From Corbicula japonica (Eukaryota; Mollusca; Bivalvia; Venerida; Cyrenidae), in assembly GCA_038501625.1 (NCBI GenBank), contig JAZAYU010000019.1:1510501-1574500 (forward strand): 64,000 nt of DNA, read 5' to 3'. A model generated the notes under the pieces. It saw nothing but the letters and a program-made list of their open reading frames with translations. It did no database searches and was not told where the DNA came from. The position numbers and the translations under genes are program-made. Shown piece after piece: positions 56,821 to 64,000 of this stretch (position 1 is its first letter; the number at the start of each line of letters is the position of its first letter).

Positions 56821-57819
56821 GACAATGTAGCTGTTATATGTAGCTCTTATTAGTTTATCATAAACACTGCATTTTTCCTCTTTATTGAAAACTCCAAGTC
56901 CATGATATGTCGACTTTTTTGTTTCTTTGTTGGAGCAATATGCCTAGTTCAAAAGGAGCTGGTGAGAAGATTTAAAAAAGATACGGCAAGCGTAACGTCC
57001 TACAAGAGCCAACCAGAGGCATCGAGATTTTGGTAACGACTGAGTAAGAGTCAAACCATCACGGTGTTAAGTTTGTAGTAAATTATCGTTGGGTTACTTT
57101 GTAATGGCGTCAAATGATATCGGCGAGTAAATGCGCGAGAAAATTCATTTTTCGCTTTAATCGCAAACAAGGTACTGCCATACAGTAAACGAGGAAAGCT
57201 GTTTACTTATTCAATCCATATTGTCCAAGGGCTGTTCCAAAAAAAGGCTGGTTTGGGGTTTCCTGTTATAAAAATGTACAACACAGTGAACTTCCATTTT
57301 CCTACTTTGCAGAGGTGGTTCATCATGCCCTTTAATGATTTGTGAAGTTTCATCAAAATAGCACCATCTGTTAAAAAATATTCTAAAATAATGGGCAAAA
57401 AATGTCAAGAGTGTGACAAAAAAGTGTGACGCTTCAAAATCACATTTGTTCAGACCATTATTTTACAAAACGCTTGAGTAAAGACAAGTTTTAGTGTTGT
57501 TTTAGTAAAATATGCATTTATTAGGCATCAAATAATGATAAAATTAAGCATATTATACTTAAAGTAATCAAAATTTATGCTATTAAGTCAAGCATGGTAG
57601 ATTAGAAAATGCCTCAAGAATATCAATACAGTGGAACTCCGCTATATCGCGATCCGCTATATCGCGAAATCCAATATAACGCGGTCGACTCTTGGACCCC
57701 GTTTTTTTTTTCATAACAGATGGTAAAATTCTATCAACGGCCATTTTTAGCTCGACTATTCGAAGAATATGTCGAGCTATTGTACTCACTTGGGCGTCGG
57801 CGTCGGCGTCCCGCTTTGG

Positions 57820-59000
57820 TTAAGGTTTACGTGCAACCTACCTATATCTTAAAAACTACTATAGCTACAGCTTTTAAACTTGGCACACTTGTTCGTCATC
57901 ATGTCCCGAGTGTGTATGCCAAGAACCATAACTCTAACTTTCATTTTGATCAAATTATGGCCCTTTTTTGACTTAGAATTTCAGGTTAAAGTTTGCGTGC
58001 AAGCTACTGTACAAACTCATAACTTCAATACTACTTATACTACAGCTATAAAACTTGGCACACTTGTTCATCATCATGTCCCGAGTGTGTATACCAAGAA
58101 CCATAACTCTGACTTTCATTTTGATCAAATTATGGCCCTTTTTCGACTTAGAATTTCAGGTTAAAGTTTGCGTGCAAGCTACTATACAAACTAATAACTT
58201 CAATACTACTTATACTACAGCTTTGAAACTTTCAACACTTGTTCATCATCATATCCCAAGTGTGTTTGCCAAGAACCATAACTCTAACTTTCATTTTTAT
58301 CAAATTATGCCCCTTTTTCGACTTAGAATTTCAGGTTAAAGTTTGCGTGCAAGCTACTGTACAAACCCATAACTTCCATACTACTTATACTACAGCTTTG
58401 AAACTTTCAACACTTGTTCATCATCATATTTGAAGTTTGTATGCCAAGAACCATAACTCTAACTTCCATTTTGTTCAAATTATGGCCCTTTTTCGACTTA
58501 GAATTTCAGGTTAAAGTTTGCGTGCAAGCTAGTTACTTTCATACTTCTTGTACTACAGCTTTGAAACTTAAGACACTTGTTAACCATCATGACCCTGACT
58601 ATTTCTACCAAGAACCATAACTCTTTCATTCATTTTTAATCAAATTATGGCCCTTTTTCAATTTAGAATTTCAGGTTAAAGTTTGCGTGCAAGCTAGTTA
58701 CTTTCATACTTCTTGTACTATAGCTTTGAGACTTAAGACACTTGTTTACCATCATGACCCTGACTATGTATGCCAAGAACCATAACTCTTTCTTTCATTT
58801 TTAATCAAATTAAGGCCCTTTTTCGACTTAGAATTTCAGGTTAAAGTTTGCGTGCAAGCTAGTTACTTTCATACTTCTTGTACTATAGCTTTGAAACTTA
58901 TTCACCATCATGACCCTGACTATGTATGCCAAGAACCATAACTCTTTGATTTTTTTCAAATTACTGCCCTTTTTAGACTTAAAAATTAAGGTTTAAAACT
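57820..59000 (+). repeat. Tandem array, unit about 175 bp, seven copies
   Basis: Each unit has GGTTAAAGTTTGCGTGCAAG, CTACAGCTTTGAAACTT, CATCATGWCCC, AAGAACCATAACTCT and CAAATTATGGCCCTTTTT. The 64-94-codon frames across units are repeat shadows. Confidence 0.9.
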
Positions 59001-59239
59001 TTGTATACCTTTATTTTATCTTACATCGGGTTTATTTTCAAAGGCCCATAACTCATCCTTGCTTTTTTATATTTGATTTTTGCCCCTTTTCACTTGAAAT
59101 TAGAATTAAGACTTATACATAATTGTTAAAGTTTCAATGTTAGTGTTTTTCATATGTAATGCTATATAAAAGGTGTAAAACAGATGTCCTTAACATACTT
59201 TGGTTGAAAGTGTTGAGTAATTGTGGGGTGGGTGGGTGC

Positions 59240-61545
59240 ATAGACTATACTATACTATACTATATCATACCATACCATACCATACCATACCATACCATAC
59301 CATACCATACCACTGTACTGTACTGTACCACCACCACCTCCAAATACCAACACCACCAACAACAACAACTACAACAACACAAACAACAACAACACCAACA
59401 AAACCACCACCAACAACAACAACACCACCAACACCACCACCAACAACAACACCAACACCACCACCAACAACAACACCAACAACAATATCAACACCAACAA
59501 CAACACAAACACAAACAACAACACCACCACCACCAACAACAACAACACCACTAACAACAACAACAACACCATCACCACCACCAACAACACCACCACCAAC
59601 AACAATACCACCACCATTAATAACAACACCACCAACAACAACACAACCTCCAACAACAACAACACCAACACAAACAACTACACCACCATCGCCAACAACA
59701 ACACCACCAACAACAACACCATCAACAACACCAACAACAACACCACCACCAACAACACCACCAAGAACAACAACAACACCACCAACAACAACACCACCAA
59801 GAACAACACCACCACCACCAACAACAACATCATCACCACCACCAACAACACCACCACCACCAACAACAACACCACTACCAACAACAACACCACCACCACC
59901 ACTAACAACACCACCAACAACAACATCAACACCACCAGCACCAACAACAACACCACCACCACCTGCAACACCAACACCACCACCAACAACAACACCAACA
60001 ACATCAACACCAACAACAACATCAACACCACCACCAACAACAGCAACAACAACACCAACAACAACAACACAAACACAAACAACAACACCACCACCAACAA
60101 CACTAACAACAACACTAACAACAACAACACCATCACCACCACCAACAACACCACCACCAACAACACCACCACCACCATTAATAACAACACCACCAACACA
60201 AACAACTACACCACCATCACCAACAACAACACCACCAACAACAACACCATCAACAACAACACCAACAACAGCAACACCACCACCAACACCACCAACAACA
60301 ACTCCACCACCACCAACAACAACACCACCACCAACAACAACAACACCAACAACAACACCACCACCAACAACAACAACATCATCACCACCATCGACAACAC
60401 CACCACCACCAACATCAACACCACTACCAACAACAACAACACCAACACCACTAACAACACCACCAACAACAACACCATCAACAACAACACCAACAACAAC
60501 AACACCACCACCAACAACACCACCAACAACAACAACAACACCACCAACAACAACACCACCAAGAACAACACCACCACCACCAACAACAACATCATCACCA
60601 CCAACAACAACACCACTACCAACAACAACACCACCACCACCACTAACAACACCACCAACAACAACATCAACACCACCAGCACCAACAACAACACCACCAC
60701 CACCTGCAACACCAACACCACCACCAACAACAACACCAACAACATCAACACCAACAACAACATCAACACCACCACCAACAACAGCAACAACAACACCAAC
60801 AACAACAACACAAACACAAACAACAACACCACCACCACCAACAACAACAACAACACTAACAACAACACTAACAACAACAACACCATCACCACCACCAACA
60901 ACACCACCACCAACAACACCACCACCACCATTAATAACAACACCACCAACACAAACAAATACACCACCATCACCAACAACAACACCACCAACAACAACAC
61001 CATCAACAACAACAACAACACCAACAACAGCAACACCACCACCAACACCACCAACAACAACTCCACCACCACCAACAACAACACCACCACCAACAACAAC
61101 AACACCAACAACAACACCACCACCAACAACAACAACATCATCACCACCATCGACAACACCACCACCACCAACATCAACACCACTACCAACAACAACAACA
61201 CCACCACCACTAACAACACCACCAACAACATCAACACCACCAACACCAGCACCAACAACAACACCACCACCACCAGCAACACCAACACCACCACCAACAA
61301 CAACACCAACAACATCAACACCAACAACAACATCAACACCACCACCAACATCAACAACACCAACAACCAACACCACCACCACCACCACCAGCAACAACAC
61401 TACCACCACCACCAACAACAACACCAACAATGCCAACACCACCACCAACAACAACACCAAGAACAGCAACAACACCACCACCAACAACAACAACACCACC
61501 ACCAACAACAGCAACCAGCATACTATACTGTACTTCACCACGCCA
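59240..61545 (+). repeat. Large ACC/AAC trinucleotide satellite, A and C almost only
   Basis: It opens with ATACC and CTATA pentamers (59240-59325), continues with mixed ACA, ACC and ATC triplets to 61515 and closes with ATACTATACTGTAC. Higher-order structure is visible: the block around 59921-60250 recurs at about 60641-60970 and partly at 61230. Because the strand lacks T and G almost entirely, stop codons cannot occur on either strand; this explains open frames of 785 and 758 codons. Confidence 0.95.
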
Positions 61546-61825
61546 CACCACTATAGGTGGGCAAAGATAGTGGGTTGATGGGTGTGGGATCAGGGGTTTA
61601 TGGGCTGGGTTGTGTAAACCCTAAAAAAAATCTACAAGAATAAATTAAGTGTAATTTATTGATTTCCTAACTTGGATTAAAAAACTTTTGTTCATGTGTG
61701 TTTGTTGGTGGTGTCATAAACTCCTGAATCACTCCCCAGTTTAAATGAAGCCCAGTTACAATGTGCTTAATAATTCTGACTTTTCGAATAGTCGAGCGTG
61801 CAGTCGTTTCCGACTGGCTCTTGTA

Positions 61826-62234
61826 TATTTGGAAAGGGAAAAAAAGGGAAGTAACAACGTAAATACCGCGTTAATCGATAAAGACATTGACGCTCGTTCA
61901 TAAACGTATTGAGATTCATTGAAACAATTGTGAAATGTTCATTTATGATCTGTTGATTGTTTCCTACGTTTATTAAAATATCAAAATTGTTAAGTAATAA
62001 ATTGTTGTACAAACAGTGGGGCACCTAATCACGTACGCGAAATGGTCTACTGAATGGTTGTTTTTCGCACCTACTGCAGATAAAATGACAAAGGTGTCTG
62101 ATGTTGTTAATTGGCTTCTAATTTGAGAAGCTCATGCCTACATTTGACATGGGTTGAGAACCTGTTGACATTTTGAGTAGCTTTACCATGTTCTTATATA
62201 AAGTTAAGTTCAAAGTTTACTGTCATCATTCGCT
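61826..62234. other. Tigger 5' non-coding region
   Basis: Continuation of the Tigger element after the nested insertion; no gene. Confidence 0.5.
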
Positions 62235-62400
62235 CACCTCTCAATTGTCTCAAACAGCTTTTTTAAAAGCTACCTTCTTCAATTGTCACAAACAGCTTTT
62301 TTTAAAACTACCTTGATAAATTGTCTCAAACAGCTTTTTGAAAAGCTACCTCAAATTTGTCGCAATACAGCTTTATTTAAAGCTAGGTTCAGATTGTCAA
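62235..62400 (+). repeat. Four hairpin-containing leader repeats before the Tigger ATG
   Basis: Four units of about 45 bp, each with TCAATTGTCTCAAACAGC or a variant, followed by TTTTTTAAAAGCTACC. Each AGCTTTT-AAAAGCT is a small self-complementary hairpin. The last ends just before the ATG at 62402. Confidence 0.75.
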
Positions 62401-62401
62401 G

Positions 62402-63522
62402 ATGGCTTCTAAGCCGTCATCTCCAAAGAAAAGAAAGAGATTTACAATTGGAGAGAAGATACAGATTCTTGATAGAATCAAGAAAGGCCATCAGCGTTCG
62501 ACTTCATGTCGGGAATTCAGCCTTGCTGAATCAACGCTGCGAGGGTGGATTGATGAAGAGAATAATCTCTGCGAGGCATTTAGCAACATGGAGGCTGGTG
62601 CGAACAAGCGAAAACGGATTAAAGGTGCCAAAGACCAAGAACTGCACCAGGCTGTGTACACCTGGTTCACACAAGCCCGATCTGAGGGTATGCCAATATC
62701 GGGGACTAACATCCAGGATCAGGCCATGAAGTTCCATAAGATGTTGCACCCAGACGACGATAACTTCAAAGCCAGTAAAGGATATTTAAGGAACTTCAAG
62801 AACCGGTACGATATTAGCCAGGTCACAATCCATGGCGAGCAACGTTCAGCTGACGAGGAGGCAGCCAACAGTTATCCACCACAGCTTAAGAAAATCATCG
62901 ATAGCTACCGCCAAGAGAAACTACCGGCGCAACTTGGTTCAGGCAATCATTGACAGCAAGCTCATGCTCACAGACTATGTGAAACAGCTGACCATCAAAG
63001 ACGCTATGCATCTGTTTGCTTCATCGTGGGATGAAGTCACCCCAACCGGAATCCGGGCGTGTTGGACCAAGGCACTTGGTAGTGCTCTCACGCTTCATCC
63101 TACCTACAGATCACGCTACAGAAGAGACAGGCTTTAGTGACCAAGACCTTACTTCGGCGCATCAGGTCTTTGGCTACGTGACGCCGGAGGTGATCAACCA
63201 GTGGTTAGAATCTGACCAGGAAGAAGCTACATCATCCCACATGACAGACGCTGAGATCGTCAATAAAGTGATAGGCAACTCCCCTGACGACAACGACGAC
63301 GACGACGAAACAGAAAGCGACGATGATCGAGAGCCACCAATGCCCATCTCTGACGTTGTGAGAGGATTAGAGGCAGGACTTCGCTGGTTTGAGAAGTCAG
63401 AAGCAAGTACTTCAGTTGAAATAATGCACCTCCACAACATCATAAGGAAGGCAAAATGTGAGGCACGCGATGCCAAAAAACAGAAAAAACTGACGGAATT
63501 CTTCGATAGAACTGTTGTCTAA
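62402..63522 (+). pseudogene. Tigger/CENP-B-like transposase lacking its DDE domain
   Basis: The N-terminus has a psq-type HTH (KRKRFTIGEKIQILDRI, then STLRGWIDEE) and a CENP-B-type HTH (ELHQAVYTWFTQARSEGMPI, then FHKMLHPDD and GYLRNFKNRYDIS), ending SYRQEK at about 62925. It is joined directly to a post-catalytic block in the next frame, NYRRNLVQAIIDSKLML and LTIKDAMHLFASSWDEVTP. After a further frameshift near 63090-63120 an acidic C-terminus follows (DDNDDDDETESDDD) with AKKQKKLTEFFDR. The whole DDE catalytic region, some 200 residues in relatives, is missing, so it cannot transpose itself but could still bind ends. Confidence 0.85.
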
Positions 63523-63632
63523 TTCACAAGAAATGTTGTACGATGTTATGTGCTAATGTGTTTGTGATACATGTTCATGTGCCTATATGTTTTACAATAT
63601 TATTATGAGTAATGATGATTGAAAATTAAAAC

Positions 63633-63638
63633 AATAAA
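63633..63638 (+). terminator. Polyadenylation signal of the Tigger gene
   Basis: AATAAA about 110 bp after the transposase stop, followed by AT-rich DNA; a plausible cleavage region lies near 63655. Confidence 0.5.
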
Positions 63639-63960
63639 GATTAAACTGCACGCATATTGTTTTCCTTCAAAACAGCGTTCAGGTCAAACAAATACACGAG
63701 TTCCGCATATGACAAACGCCCGCAGAATAAACTTTTGTGAGTGAATTTCACAAAGTAATAATTTTATAGCACCTGTTAGATAATAACAAAACAACATGGA
63801 AACAAAGGATTTTATTTCAAATAACGATACAATGATATGAGTAATACATGTATGGACCTAGCATAGCGTAAGTTCTATGTCCCGCGAATATCGCGGATCC
63901 GATAATAACGCGATTTTATGGGATGGACCCCACATACCGCGTTATTTTGGATCTCCACTG
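63639..63960. other. Tigger 3' non-coding region and right end
   Basis: No coding. Contains CGCGAATATCGCGGATCCG and AATAACGCGATTTTATGG subterminal words that answer those near 57650-57700. Confidence 0.5.
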
Positions 63961-64000
63961 TACATCTTTGCTTTATAAATTTATAGGACTTTAAAGATTA

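Larger units (their letters stand above)
55572..57626. other. AT-rich intergenic DNA
   Basis: No gene. Holds the two repeats listed below and a poly-A stretch at about 55780-55800. The right end of the MULE element could not be placed. Confidence 0.45.
57744..61825 (+). mobile_element. Helentron/HINE-like element, family 2, copy 2, nested
   Basis: The left end is TTTTTAGCTCGACTATTCG with the answering ATATGTCGAGCT, then a GGCGTC microsatellite. The body has seven tandem units of about 175 bp, then 2.3 kb of A/C-only trinucleotide repeat. The right end is the arm CGAATAGTCGAGC (61785-61797), an imperfect hairpin GCAGTCGTTTCCGACTGGC and TCTTGT. It is more than twice the length of copy 1 because of the satellite. 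Confidence 0.7.
57629..63960 (+). mobile_element. pogo/Tigger-type DNA transposon with nested insertion
   Basis: Ends CAGTGGAACTCC at 57629 and the complement GGATCTCCACTG ending 63960, flanked by TA on both sides. Subterminal regions carry CGCGATATAGCGG-like repeats on both ends. A defective Tigger transposase is at 62402-63522. The 5' part was interrupted by a 4.1-kb element (57744-61825); without it the element is about 2.25 kb. Confidence 0.8.

Noticed and set aside
57880..58620. Overlapping frames of 64-94 codons
   Set aside because: Successive units of the 175-bp tandem array read in one frame; a repeat shadow.
59221..61578. 785-codon Thr/Pro-rich open frame and a 758-codon Val/Gly-rich minus frame
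   Set aside because: The strand contains almost only A and C, so stop codons cannot occur in any frame; leader and end are junk, and there is no codon-position signal.

Overview
The window is nuclear DNA from an animal, most likely a bivalve mollusc. Three things point there: spliced exons with GT-AG boundaries, CR1-like non-LTR retrotransposons, and many AT-rich repeats carrying the CATAACTC / TTATGCCCC-type tandem modules I associate with bivalve genomes. The species cannot be named. There are no operons, CRISPR arrays or rRNA genes. Most of the sequence is nested mobile DNA, and one 500-base assembly gap lies at 9503-10002.

Host genes: the only convincing family is a set of C2H2 zinc-finger genes sharing a 97-nt first coding exon that I do not recognise from any named protein. 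Gene A has only exon 1 (8536-8632, +). Gene B (minus) has exon 1 (16193-16289) and exon 2 (14146-14711). Gene C (minus) has exon 1 (45419-45515), exon 2 (43739-44310) and a likely seven-finger last exon (33349-33939). All visible splice phases agree. The second intron of gene C is about 9.8 kb long and has been invaded by a 7.6-kb element (35585-43185) with 0.7-kb terminal inverted repeats and a TAGTA flanking repeat. That element carries its own small zinc-finger gene (minus) and a weaker candidate gene (plus) facing it. Its right arm was later split by a 2.18-kb insertion whose empty site survives in the left arm.

Mobile DNA, left to right: 0.27-4.1 kb is a tandem-repeat-bearing element interrupted by a 5'-truncated LINE; 6.5-8.0 kb is a second element type; 10.0-12.0 kb is a LINE; 12.2-13.3 kb holds repeat fragments; 16.8-21.1 kb is a nearly full-length CR1-like LINE with a 2A-like motif, a PHD-like finger, endonuclease and reverse transcriptase; 22-24.6 kb holds diffuse repeats; 25.4-27.3 kb is another tandem-repeat element; 27.4-28.3 kb is a decayed transposase-like gene; 46-51.3 kb holds a perfect snap-back repeat, a hAT-like element and a foldback element with minisatellite ends; 53.8-55.6 kb is a MULE-type transposase with a Ulp1 protease and PHD finger; 57.6-64.0 kb is a pogo/Tigger element whose left part is interrupted by a 4.1-kb tandem-repeat element holding 2.3 kb of almost pure A/C trinucleotide repeat.

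The unifying observation is that five different repeat families share one plan: a 5' palindrome, a body often built of tandem repeats, an inverted copy of the palindrome arm, then a short hairpin and a CTAGT or CTTGT end. This matches non-autonomous Helentron-like (HINE/DINE-1-like) rolling-circle elements. The one insertion that can be compared with its empty site made no target duplication.
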